Below, in pieces: positions 11,378-22,809 of a DNA stretch of 64,000 bases. Each line of letters begins with the position of its first letter. Position 1 is the first letter of the stretch. The DNA lies in contig JABVXU010000117.1 of assembly GCA_013365365.1 (NCBI GenBank), forward strand, positions 1-64,000, in the 5' to 3' direction. Source of the stretch: Cruorifilaria tuberocauda. Its lineage: Eukaryota > Nematoda > Chromadorea > Rhabditida > Onchocercidae. The position numbers and the translations under genes were made by a program. Under the pieces are notes generated by a model. The model was not told the DNA's origin, searched no databases, and saw only the letters and a program-made list of their open reading frames with translations.

Positions 11378-13517
11378 ATGCAAATGCTAATTGGTTTAGC
11401 AGTTATAACTGCAACACGATTTCATCCAATACTTTCTTCAATGCAGTATGATATCAATTATTGGATTGAGTTGGAACTTCAAACTGTCCACTGGAAGCCA
11501 ACTTGTCTGACAACAGGAGGATGCGTCAATCCACGTTTTAGAGTCTCTAAATCTAATAAATTTAACGCTGAAATTATCGCAATAAGCTGGAGTATTACAG
11601 AAAATTTTGTTGAGGTTATATTTCAAAATTGAATTTCTAAATTTTTCAATTGTTGAACATTTGAATTTGAAAATTATCCTCCTGAGAGAGAAAAGCAAGA
11701 GAGGCTTGTTTCATTTTTATCACAATTCAAATATTACTTTCCGAAACTTTCATAAAGAAATGAACAAATATCGTGTCATTTTGCAATTTTTAGAGTTTCA
11801 AACTAATTTTCAGGCCAGAAAGAAAAAAAATTTGACTCCTTACAAAATTAAGTATGCCATTTCTTAGATTTTACTGACCAAAGAATAAACTAAAATAACG
11901 TTTCAAACATTGACGAGTATTTAATTTAAAATGAAAGAAAAACAAAAGTGTGGAGAATCTTCGAGCTTTTTTCAGAGACATTCTCGAAAATTCATCACTC
12001 ATTGGATGCATGGTAAGCCACATGAAATCATTCTTCAATGTGAGGTTATTGGTATGGATCCTTTGTATGGATTTTCCCGAACTTGTGATACTACTCAGAA
12101 TATCGAAATGTTTACGGAGGATGATGATATTCAGGTTTTATATTAATCTTATAATTTTTACGCTGTAATTGGCACTCATTGTTACAATTTACCAAATCCA
12201 AAAATTAAATAATATTTGTATTATTGCATATTATTGCAAACTAAATAATATTTGTATTAAGCTTTTTTCTGAATTGGCTTTGAAATTTTTATCAAAAAAT
12301 TAGGAAGCAAAGCTTTCTATTAAAACGTTTACTAGAACTAAATTCATGACATGTGTTTGACTTGATGATCAAACGGTTCAATTTAATCGATATTCAGATC
12401 TGAAACTAAATTAAACAAATATTTTAACAATTAAATCATTTGTGCCACAACAAACTTACTAGCGGAGAAGACATACCTCATCGATGACATGATAATCCGG
12501 AATTTATAGATTATGGATGCTATTGTCAAGTTTTTTCATTAATTTCAGAACTTTCAGGAACTCAGTAGTTATTCAAAATTAACACCGGACAATGAACTAT
12601 TGACAGATGAAAGACATCGCGAATTTATTGTTGAAATTCGAGCCAAATGCTTCAATGCTTCATTTGCTGCCCGAAAGTATACAAAACATTGTCCGTGGTG
12701 TTCAGCGCTAGATGGCATGATGCTTATTGAATCAGCGTCTGAGGTAATAATAGCATTTCTCACTGTCGTGTGATCTTCAAACAATATCGAAATAAAATTT
12801 GAAGTCGGAATTAATTTGACTTGTTAAATCAATTTGTAATTCAGTGCTTAATATGCTTAAAATGTTATAAATTTTGCAAAAAATTTCAGCATCAATCAAC
12901 TGACGGAGATACCACGGCTAAAATGGGTTTGGTAGAAAAGTCTGCGCAATTTTTTTTCGAGCAGCAAACTTTGTTAATCCTTCTGCTGGGCTTATCATTG
13001 ACAAGCCTACTAGGGTTGATTTGCTTATTGTTAGTTATCGGCAAGCAACGTCACCTCATATCACTACTACAAAAGCGACCGCAACCTATCAATCATCTAA
13101 ACTCCTACTTATACTCGGAACAGCTTGCAAAACCTGCCAAAAGTACTGATGATAGGTTGGTATTGATTTACAAACTTTCCATACAGTTAACAAAAACCGT
13201 ATGGCATAAGCATTCGATATTTGTGGTCTTGCAGAAAATCTTTAGAAAGACGCTTTAATTTTAGGTACGATGTGCCATGGGATCGAAAATGTATTTTGCA
13301 ACGATTTTGGATCAATGAAAAGTCGATTATTAATGATAACAGTGCAATGATAGGTTCAAGACTGCTGAATCGTACTTCAGTTCCAGCCTTGACGTCCTTA
13401 TCCTACATTCCACGTAAAACAACGATTACGGGGACCATATCAACGATATCGAAACGATTGTCACCCAATTCATCATTATACGAACAGCACGAGGACAGTG
13501 GCTTGGAATCTGTTTAA
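11378..13517 (+). CDS. Type I single-pass membrane protein, nematode-specific looking
   Basis: Five exons join in phase: 11378-11614, 11976-12134, 12549-12743 (or from 12558; tandem CAG acceptors), 12890-13155 and 13265-13517, giving about 369 residues. The protein starts with a short hydrophobic signal sequence (MQMLIGLAVITA). The ectodomain holds paired cysteines (CLTTGGC; CFNASFAARKYTKHCPWC), and one transmembrane helix (LLILLLGLSLTSLLGLICLL) leads to a basic cytoplasmic tail of about 110 residues with a YDVPWD motif and many Ser/Thr. It probably sits at the cell surface. I do not recognise the family. The next locus (14502-16397) is a damaged paralogue sharing exon layout and cysteine spacing. 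Phase agreement at every junction supports the model. Confidence 0.75.
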
Positions 13518-13683
13518 TATATAGATCATGAAGTAACTATTAACTTTTAGAGCCAAATCACTCAAAGCATAGGAAATTAATTTATAAATATCGATTTATT
13601 GTTCTCATATTACTGCCATTAATATACCTTTGATAGCAGTACATGGCCACTAAAATAACAAATTGTTGTTTTGTGGAAAGTCA

Positions 13684-13872
13684 GAAGAACGATAGCAATT
13701 AGTTTATTTTCAAAGAATTCATTTACCAGCCAGTTTTAGAGGACCTCGTAGTAGAGAAAGAAATTAAGAGAGCTTGTTGGGATGAATCTACGGATAATCA
13801 AATTAAACATTGGATAAGAAAAGATAGAGCAACTGAACTGCTACTGACAATGATAATCTGTCGTAGAGATTA
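13684..13872 (+). other. Orphan coding-like open frame
   Basis: A frame open for about 60 codons, including LEDLVVEKEIKRACWDESTD and KHWIRKDRATELLLTMIICR, ends at a TAG near 13870. It has protein-like composition but no ATG, and a weak acceptor CAATTAG precedes it. It could be an exon of an unrecognised gene, or chance within the 3' flank of the preceding gene. Confidence 0.25.
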
Positions 13873-14501
13873 GATCAAAATAACTATTTCGATGTCTAAC
13901 AAATTACTGCGACATTCTCTTTTTTAATTCTTTTTCTTTTTATAACAATGTGCTGTTATAAATGCGACTGGAAATATGAATGAATTATGAATTTTGCTCT
14001 CTCTAAAAAGTTCTCATTATATTTCTGTAAATACTTTTAAATGTATGAATGAAAAGAGTGAAATAAAAGTTAAGTAGAGCAGCGCAAAAAAACATCAAGA
14101 CAACATTTCAGATCTTGATGTTTTCAGATTTTGGATTCAAATCTCAAAGAGCTTTATAACGTTTCTTTATATTATAACTTTATAAAATGCGCAACAATAG
14201 AATAGATATTAATAACTATAAAAAGTGAATTTCCATGATTTCAGTCAAAAAAGAAAGTTTTAAAATGATTGTGCCATTTTGCTTGAGATGTGAGGATTTA
14301 ATTTTTAAATCCCTTTTAAAAGCAATTTCGTTCAATAACTGATATGATTATTTGTTGACTTATATTTGGAAGTAATCCAATCAACAAGAATTCTAATTAT
14401 TGCTTTTGGATTTGCTTTGATCCCTTTAAAATTGAGCAGGCATTACCGATATCTTTTTAAGATTATTGCTTGCAGCATTGATATTAATATGTGATTCTCA
14501 G
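13873..14501. other. Intergenic region
   Basis: No exon was recognised. An AATAAA near 14061 could serve as a polyadenylation signal for a long 3' UTR of the gene ending at 13517, which is speculative. Confidence 0.3.
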
Positions 14502-16397
14502 TTTCCACTTTGCTTTTTTTTGCATTTTGTTGTGTTTTACCGGCGCAATTCTGGACCGATGTTAAGCTGGAAGAGATGCAGTTGTCAGATAATTATGACC
14601 TGCGTAATACCTCATGCAATCGATACTTCAACTACCTGTAATTAATTTATTCAACAATGAGGAGACTGTCTCCGAAATTTTGAAAGTGAACTTCGATAAA
14701 CAACAGGTCACCTTTTTATGTCAATATCATTATGAATGAAAGTTAATAATTATAAAGAATAAAAACTTTTTTCGTGCGGATAAGCTCTAATTTTATATAT
14801 TTTGTGAAATTTAAGACCAAAGAGACTCATTTTATATCATATTGGAGTGAAGGAATACCTGATATGATAATTTCAACTATTGCCATTAATGGAATTAATT
14901 CCGATTATGATTTCTCGAGACTCTGAGATTCTACTAAAACTATTTTTCTATTCCAACTTGCTAAAATGGTAAGACATTATTATTTTTGCTCTCGTATGAA
15001 AATTTATTCATTTATTCATATTTACATATAGAGCTTAATTATTATGATTTCACAATAATAACCTTATTCATTCCAATAAGTCCTTTAAGAAGTCAATTAT
15101 AAAGAAATTTTTTGCGAAATCATTGTTTGAAAATAATTTAGAAGAACAGGACAGAAATGTCAGGGATGTGTTTCAAAGTGCAATTAACTTTTACAAAATA
15201 TTTCGATCAATGCTCGCAAGTGATGAATCCAATAACTGTAAGTAACGGATCTATTTGGAGAAAATTTTTTAATTCTATTTATTATGAAGGAATTTAATTT
15301 GATCTTTCAAATAAAGATATAAAGTGTGATGTGACCATTTTTAAAATTTACTCAGACTAATTGATAGAATTTTTTAACTTTAATTCAATTCAAGTAAGCT
15401 TTTATTTATCAACTGCAGTCAGTCATACCATAAATCTCTCTGAGGTTTGCTACGACACTTGGCTAGCCTTTTACAATCAATTTCTTCAGTATTTAATTTG
15501 CTGTTTTGTCTTTAATTCTGTTTGAATAAGTGCATAATCATAAGTACTCATGAATGAATAAAAATGGGATTAAATATAATGAATTTTTAAGTTAACGAAA
15601 GTATCAATTCAATAGTTCAAATAATTCTCGATGTAGCAATTATAATGGGATAATAAGAGAATAGGAAATAATCAAATATATGGTTATTTCCAATAAAGAA
15701 AAGAGCAAAAAAAAAAACTAAAAAGTAAATGACATATAATAAAGCTTCATTTGTAATTTGTATCTTCCACAATGTTGATAACAATATATGTAAAGGTCAA
15801 AAAAGTCAGCGCAAACATTTATGATTTAATTTCCAATAGAATGAAAATTGTTTTCAAGATCGCACATATGAAAAGATCTTGCAAATTTCTCTAATTATAG
15901 CTATTTGCTGTTTAATTGTATGCTCATTGCTAATTTATATTCTAATCGCTGTAAATCATATCTTAAAATTGGAATCCAAAAGTGGCAGTCAAATTAAACG
16001 GTGAACTTTACTGACTACAACTCGAATAAATACTTATATAGCAGAATTAATCCTAAAAATGAATTTTCATCAGCACACTCATTTCCGTAATTTATTCTTT
16101 CCTAATTTAAAAATTTTTGTGTTTTCCAGCATTTATCTTAAAACGAAAAAGTTCTTGAGCTTTTTTTGATAAAATGAAATTAATCTAAAGTAAATATTAA
16201 GGATATCAACGTTAAAAACATCGATATTCAATAATAGTTCCTCGAATGCTGTAGAAGATTTATATGAATGTGTGAGATCAGTTTTCCCGATCAATATTGA
16301 ATCAGGAAGCTTGGATTTAACAAAGTCTCAAATTGTTAAGTTTTCTCGAAAACATATAGTTTCTACTAACTCATCACTTTGTGGTTCAATAGGATAG
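14502..16397 (+). pseudogene. Disrupted paralogue of the 11378-13517 membrane protein
   Basis: Short exons reproduce the neighbour's layout: signal-peptide-like start (STLLFFAFCCVLPAQFWTDV, 14502 on), second exon 14816-14968, third 15142-15237, then 15419-15502, a transmembrane exon 15901-16000 (LIVCSLLIYILIAV) and a cytoplasmic tail exon 16202-16397. Exon 2 aligns with the neighbour's: FISYWSEGIPDMIIS against FITHWMHGKPHEIIL, then DYDFSR against LYGFSR. Exon 3 keeps the same cysteine spacing (CFKVQLTFTKYFDQC against CFNASFAARKYTKHC). Damage: the frame changes near 14630, a TGA at 14924-14926 falls where the neighbour has Cys, the 15237/15419 junction is out of phase, and no start ATG is seen. 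I infer a tandem duplicate that has decayed; sequencing error or recoding remain possible. Confidence 0.6.
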
Positions 16398-18374
16398 TCA
16401 TAAATTTTTATCAACCATTTCTACGTCTTTCATGCCTTAAATGGTAATTCTGAGATTTAATGAACTAAAAAGTTATCCTCTGCAGTCTTAATTTCAATCA
16501 CAATGATAAATTTTTGGTATGTCAAAAGATTTACTAAAGTGCCCATATTTAACCCATATATAAAGGTGATATGTAATCAAACGAATTAATTATTGATGCT
16601 AGAAAATGTTATAACTAAATTACAAACAATAAATCTTAATTTTTCATTAATTTTTTTGTTTGAAATTCCCTGATGTCCTCGAATTTTCGATGACTTCATT
16701 CTCGGGTAGTCTTTTTTTTCTTTTTTCAATCTCACAAAATTTAACACGTAGTAGTTGGCGGCTGGCGGCAATGCGATCATGGATAGGACAGTGTTAAGAC
16801 ATTACAAAATAACTTATTAAGAAATTATAAAGAAATTAATATTAAGAAATTTTAGAAAGATGTAGTTGTGACTCGGCAGTGATGTTCAATCAGTTCAATT
16901 CGATTAGCTAATTGATGGATCGAAGACACACGTCGTACATTTCATCAATGAAGTGTTTTTGCCTAACAAATTTATTCAGTTGTTTCACTTCCAAACATTT
17001 TAGTTGTTCTCTTAGGATAATTCCTCTAATTATCAAATTTTCTGTGGTTTTTTTCTAGCTAAATATTTGCATATGGTATGGTACCGTACAACTTTTTATT
17101 ACTTCGTCGTATACTCAATGTCATTCTTTCTCGTAAATTGAAGGATACTGTAGCTGCCATCCATAATTTTTGTACTATCTGTATTATTTTTAATCAAAAT
17201 GACATATAAAGTCGAAATATTTCGAGTATTGAAAGAATGCAACATTAAGCATAAAATTTTTAAATATTCCAAAAATTTACCATAAAAAATTCTTCTTATA
17301 TCAGTTTGGGGCATATGTCACATTTTACAGTTCGAATAAATGTTTTTCTCAGTCATGGATGATTAGTATATTCGATACTATTTTATTCAAAAATTTTCCT
17401 GAAAATTCTTCCAAAGGCTTTGAATTTTGTGAATTTCAAATTTTACATTTGTTTATAATTACTTATCATTTACATCTCAGAAAAAATTTTTTGATACCAT
17501 TGTCAACGTAAAAATTTTAGAGAAGAGAAAATATTTAAGATGAAAGGATAAGTAATCAAATACACGAATGAGAAATAAGTAGGAAGACAAAATCATAGCT
17601 ATGATATACTTAATCTCATCCCCATGTAAACAAACATCTCAAACAAAATGTCAGACTATGCTGATGAGATCCAAAATTTCATAGCGGTGCATGGGTATCG
17701 TGTGACGAGTTGTGGCCGATCACGCTATTTTCTACGTTGAAACTATGCCGAATTCTGACGTGATTTATTTTAAGATAGCGGTTTCTCATATTTTATACTT
17801 CATATGCAATCTTTTCTTGTATTAAGATGTTCATAATCCCATCCTCATGTAAACAGATGCCTTAAACAAATCGTTTCTTATTAAAATGTTCATAATTCAT
17901 GATATAATATAAAATAATTCATAATATAAATGTTCATAATATGAGCAGATGTCGTAAACAAAAAACGAATAACGTTTTTTAATGAGCTTTTTGTAGCCAA
18001 GAATAGCATGAAGGTAATAATTTTAGCTGCCCCCAGCTTCATGGAGATGTTTGTTGCTATGAATTTTTTTTACTTCAGAGAAATATATTTCTAATTTTTG
18101 CTTTTCCTGAAAGGCTAACATTTTTGTGATTGAAAGTAATGTGTGTCAGATATATTAATTTAAGCGCTATGGAAAGCACACATGTCATATAAGTTGTTTC
18201 TTACTGATAAATCCATTTTTTGCTGAACTTAATTCCAAGTAGTTTCGGTGGAATTATTGTTTTTCCAAAAATTTTTTATGAATTCGTATCCACGTTCGCT
18301 TGAATTTATTAAACTCCTAATTATGATAGCAGATATTTCCAGGATTTTAAATGTGTTTAAGCGATTGAGAAAAA
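16398..18374. other. Intergenic region with direct repeats
   Basis: No convincing exon. Open frames on the minus strand near 16586-16780 and 17099-17314 have no supporting features. The right half carries the imperfect direct repeats listed separately. Confidence 0.4.
17612..17965. repeat. Imperfect direct repeats, two motifs
   Basis: One motif (CATGTAAACAAACATCTCAA at about 17622; related CATGTAAACAGATGCCTTAA at about 17845; a weaker copy near 17946) alternates with a second (TTCTTGTATTAAGATGTTCA at about 17813; TTCTTATTAAAATGTTCATA at about 17876; partial at about 17929). The copies are diverged and lie upstream of the Nup50-like gene. Confidence 0.6.
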
Positions 18375-21300
18375 ATGAAGCATACTGAAGCGGAGAAGCT
18401 GTTCCTAGACAAAATGGCTGTTCTTAATAAAGCATTTCTGTATTTCATTCAGTGTTCTCTGAAAGAAATGCCTGATGGGGACCTGGTAGTTATTTCATTC
18501 AACTTTACATTTTTCCATGAACAATCCTTTGAACTCATTTTGTTCCATTTATAGAATTGATTTGCAGTCACCCTGCGTTCGTGATTACCTCAAACATGTC
18601 GAAGAATTGGATCGAACTTATGGAAATATGCTTAACGGAGATGGCGCCAACGCTTCCATTGATAACAGTAAAAAAGATGAAATTATCAATGAATTGCCAA
18701 AAACGGTTACACCAGAAAAAGATGTAGGTGATGGAAGTGGGATGGTGGAAAAATCCGGTCTACATCAAGAAAAACTTTTATCAAGTTCATCAGCTATATT
18801 TAGTAGCACCATAAATCTGCGAAATGTTTCGAAGCCTTCGGTAGATATATCTACAACTGGATCAGGTACTTTCTTATTCTTCTATAAAATTTCCACATCT
18901 AAAGGCAAAAATGTTATATACATTTTTGTGGAGTTATCATTTGCAGTGTTTTATTTGAAAAGTGAAAATTCATATGGCATTTTTCTGAAGTGACAAAATA
19001 ATACATTATTAATACGTCCTGTTTTGTTTTAAATATTTATCATTCTCAATACGGTGACAAGTCTTTCGGCTGTTAAGATATAGTTTTTTGAAATATCATT
19101 CTGTCATATCTCATATTTTCAGGTTTGAATCCTAAAGTGTTAAATTGTTAATGTTTAATCTTAGCTTTTCTTTTGCCTCCTTCCGGAAATGGAAATGTGT
19201 ATGGATGGCAAGTTTGATCTCCTTCGTAATTATTTCGTTGTTAAAAAAAGTTAAGAATCCAAGTTTTTATCAAGTTTCAGAAAAACGAGGGAGAAAAAGA
19301 GCAAAAAAAGGTGGGCCTGAAGGTGGTGATGAAGAAGTAATTATTTCAAACCATGTAAGTTTTCACTGTTTTTTAGAATGGTTTTCTTTTTTTTCTCGTT
19401 GTGGTGTGAACTATTCCTTCGCCAAATATTTTTTAAAAAGTAAAGAACTTTTTCGTTATCTCTGAATAGGACAAGAAGGTTCGAAATTATTCAATTTAAT
19501 GGCAAATGTCAAAGAATACTTATTTATTAGTCCTATTTTGCCGAGAAAGTATGGATACCATAAATGGTCATAAGGGATGTGAAAGAAGTTTAATTGTCAT
19601 TTGAAAATATTTCAGAACAGTCCAATTCCACGGTATTTAACAAATTCAGAAAAGTGTCAAGTGGTCAATCAGACTTTACGCTCCTCTCCGTTGTCATCAT
19701 TTTTCAATACTCCCACGGCCGAAAATGTTGTAAAAGGAGATTTTGATAGCAAGGATAATTCGAAAATAGAAACAGAAAACGGAGGCCTTCAGAAAAAGGA
19801 TACGAAGGACGTTAAAGAAAAAGGCAGCAACAAAATCCCTTTGTTTTTATTCAGTCAGAAAGATGATTTAAAGAAAAATGAAGCAGTAAAGAATCCGCTG
19901 AATTTGATCTTCGTCAAATCATCTCCCGAAAAAGGACTAGTGGAGAAATTTGATGAAAAAAAGCAAGCTAAATATCTGGATTATTATGCAGACAATTTTG
20001 GGCTTATTACAATGTTCAGAAACTTGTGTTTTAAGCTGATCAATTTTTACTAGAGCTGGAAAAAGAATATATAATCAACTGGGTAGTTTGATCAAAATTG
20101 TAATCCAAATGTTGACAAGTGCCGTCCTTAATTCTTCTTCCAAGTATTGCAGAGAACAAAATGAGGAATCAGTCAGCAAGTGTCATGTAACTACAGCATT
20201 CTCATTCTTGAAACCTGTTGTGCTTGAAGGAAAGTATGGATGCTCTGATCATTCGAATACTAAATTAGGTTATCTCATATTATAATTTTTCGATTCTAAA
20301 AATGTTGCTGGCTTGAAGTGTGTGGTGGACTCTAGGAAAATTAAAATTTTTTCTGATTTTATCAGTATCATTAAACATCACTTGATAAACATTGATTATG
20401 GACAGAACGTATTTGTTTGTTGATAGAACAGAATGTTATTTGAATCTTTATTTTTATTCTTTTTTTTTAATCTTACTAGTAGTCATTTATTTCAGATTTT
20501 AAATTGGACGCATCAGTGGAACCAAATAATGATAGTGAGTAATCAGTGCTCTTTGCTGATGTTTACTCCAAATGGTTTGCAATTAAATATTCATAGAATC
20601 AATATTTTATAGGTGAAGAAAGTGAGTATGTTCCACCAAAACCAGAAGCTGTGTTGATGGAAGAACCGAAAGCGATATTCTCGTCCAAGTAAGTGTTAGA
20701 AGATAAGTCTTACAGCTACCGAGAACGTTCCATATATATATTATAGATGTTCGGTATTTGTGCTGAAGGGAACAGAATATGAAAAACTTGGGATTGGACA
20801 ACTTCATATAAAAAGCGATGAAACTGGTAGTATGAAGAAAATCCTACTCATCCGTGCTGCTACTACCACCGGTAAATTTATTGGTGTTTGAATACTTATG
20901 TAAATATGAGAATGGTTTTATCACTCGTCCTTTAAATATAAGAACTTGAAGGGATAACAGAAATATGGGATATTCTACTGATAGCTGTCCGTCATATGCA
21001 AAAATCATTTGTTAAGTTCGATTCGGCAAGGAATCACTAGTCTAGATTATATGGAACTGTCTTTTTTCTGTCCCATTTTCTTGAATCCAAAAGAATTATG
21101 TTGGAATGCAGTTGCCTTTCATGCTGCCGGTTTTATTAAAATAAATGATTGTGATAAAAATGTTCGTGATGATCAAATATTTTCGTAGGTACTGTGTGGG
21201 TAAATTCATATATCGATAAATCGATGAAGCATGCAACCATTGAGGACGTCAAATTAAGGGTATGTGTTTAGAGTTATGATTTTTTTATTATTCATTAGTT

Positions 21301-21778
21301 AGATTTTCCTTGTTGAAAAATATGATTCGCAATTGTAAAAGAAATCACTACAAATAAAAGACAAATAGTATTACGTCTTATACCAATAGTATTACAAACA
21401 GTCTTGTCTATATAAATAATATTACGTTGAAATGCATTCTCACATCAAGAAAGCTGTAAGTTCAGCTTTAGAAGAAGAAAAAAGAAATGTATGAATATGT
21501 GAAGTTCTAGTGTGCTACCAAATTTCCCGTCATGAATAACGTGAGATAATAAATTCTGCTCTTCATCATTCTGGTATCCTCTGCTGAGTTTTCTGTTCAT
21601 CCAGCATTCAACAAGTGAAGGAAGTTAGTGAGAGAAAACATTTGCATTTTTTTTGGAATATTTGCAGATAAGTTGTGTGTCAAGTGGATCACCATCAACG
21701 TATTTGTTGCGTCTACCAAAAAAAGAAGATCGCGACCAAGTAATTGCAGAACTCCAAGACGATAATATTTCATCTTGA
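18375..21778 (+). CDS. npp-16: Nup50-like nucleoporin with Ran-binding domain
   Basis: Nup50 is a mobile nuclear-basket nucleoporin that binds importin alpha and Ran and promotes import-complex disassembly. Exons: 18375-18485, 18568-18865, 19281-19336, 19616 to about 20025, about 20152-20265, 20496-20534, 20613-20688, 20747-20871, 21189-21259 and 21668-21778; roughly 470 residues, near the usual size. The N-terminal block (KAFLYFIQCSLKEMPDGDL, then SPCVRDYLKHVEELD) matches the Nup50 helical domain. A basic patch KRGRKRAKKGG is a likely NLS. The C-terminus is a RanBP1-type domain (KAIFSSKCSVFVLKG; GIGQLHIKSDE; ILLIRAATTTGTVWVNS). Only one FG dipeptide was seen, fewer than in vertebrate Nup50. 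The end of exon 4 and exon 5 are joined by phase only. The ATG is chosen because a TGA lies three codons upstream; earlier non-contiguous exons cannot be excluded. Confidence 0.82.
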
Positions 21779-22757
21779 GGATTTATTTATGATTGTTGTC
21801 TTTTGATGTTCTAGTATCTTTTACAACTTTATTGCCATTTGGTCATCGTTTTTAGTTATTCTATCACTGATTGAATAGAATCATTTTGTTCATATAGTCA
21901 TTAACTGACACTTTCTCACATATTCCGTTCTTTGATAATCTATGCCAAGGGTTATGTTTTACTCAGTGAAAGGTTGGTATAAAGGACTTTGCGTTCCATA
22001 TCTTCATGTATACTTAATGTATCAAGATAAAGTATGATGAGGATCTGAAATATTTGGAAAGGAAGAAAAAAGGAAGCATGGGTAGGATGAATACAGATAC
22101 AAGAATACATTCTGATCTACATATTGAAGTGTGAATAAGAAAGTTCAACACGGAAGCGGTATGATGAAAACTTTCAGAAAGATAAATGTAACAAGCAGGA
22201 AGTTGGGCTCCGGATGTTTTATTCAGAATTGGTTGATGCATTAATTGTTACTTCCGCATTGTTCTCATATTCATTTATCGTTGCACTGTATGTGCTATCT
22301 ATCTGCTATTTGGGTGGTTGTTGATTTGATATAATTATGCTGCAATATGTGAACACTGTCATGAAGGGAGATCTTTCTCGCGGTATGCGTAGTTAAACGC
22401 GAATGCATTCTGGCAGATTTTCATATTCTGTCGAATGGTTCGTCTGCCTGTAATAGTATATCTACCCTGTAACACAGCAACGGTGGATGACGTTATGCGT
22501 TTTAAGGAGACGGGATATTGTGACTGATTTTGGAACATTGACGTTATGAGTTTATATAAGCAAGAGCAGGAATATACATTGAGGCTTTTGTGTGAGAGGA
22601 ATTTGTGCTTTTTTCCTATCTTGTTTACCATCTCTTGTCTCATTTTTCTCGTTTGAGGATAGCGATTGTCAGCAGCATTGTAATTGATATCAGCATTTAA
22701 ATCACTTACAATATTCTGTTAAAATTGTCATCTAATTTATGGTTAATTCCTTTGCAG
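21779..22757. other. Intergenic region between Nup50 and SF3B1 genes
   Basis: No exon with splice borders and homology was found. Two minus-strand open frames (22014-22241, 22359-22643) show no recognisable family or splice context. The region should contain the Nup50 3' UTR and the SF3B1 promoter. Confidence 0.4.
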
Positions 22758-22809
22758 GGAAGAATATTAATCCAAAGAAAAGAAAACTGTGTTGAGGTAT
22801 TCCTGCGGA
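22747..22809 (+). promoter_or_regulatory. Likely SF3B1 5' UTR start (acceptor TCCTTTGCAG)
   Basis: A strong acceptor (TTCCTTTGCAG, ending about 22757) precedes about 50 nt and then the proposed ATG at 22810. This is the expected layout for spliced-leader addition, but no direct evidence is visible. Confidence 0.4.

Noticed and set aside
22359..22643. 94-codon minus-strand ORF between Nup50 and SF3B1
   Set aside because: It has an ATG, but no domain, no splice signals and composition typical of chance ORFs; antisense to likely UTR or promoter sequence.
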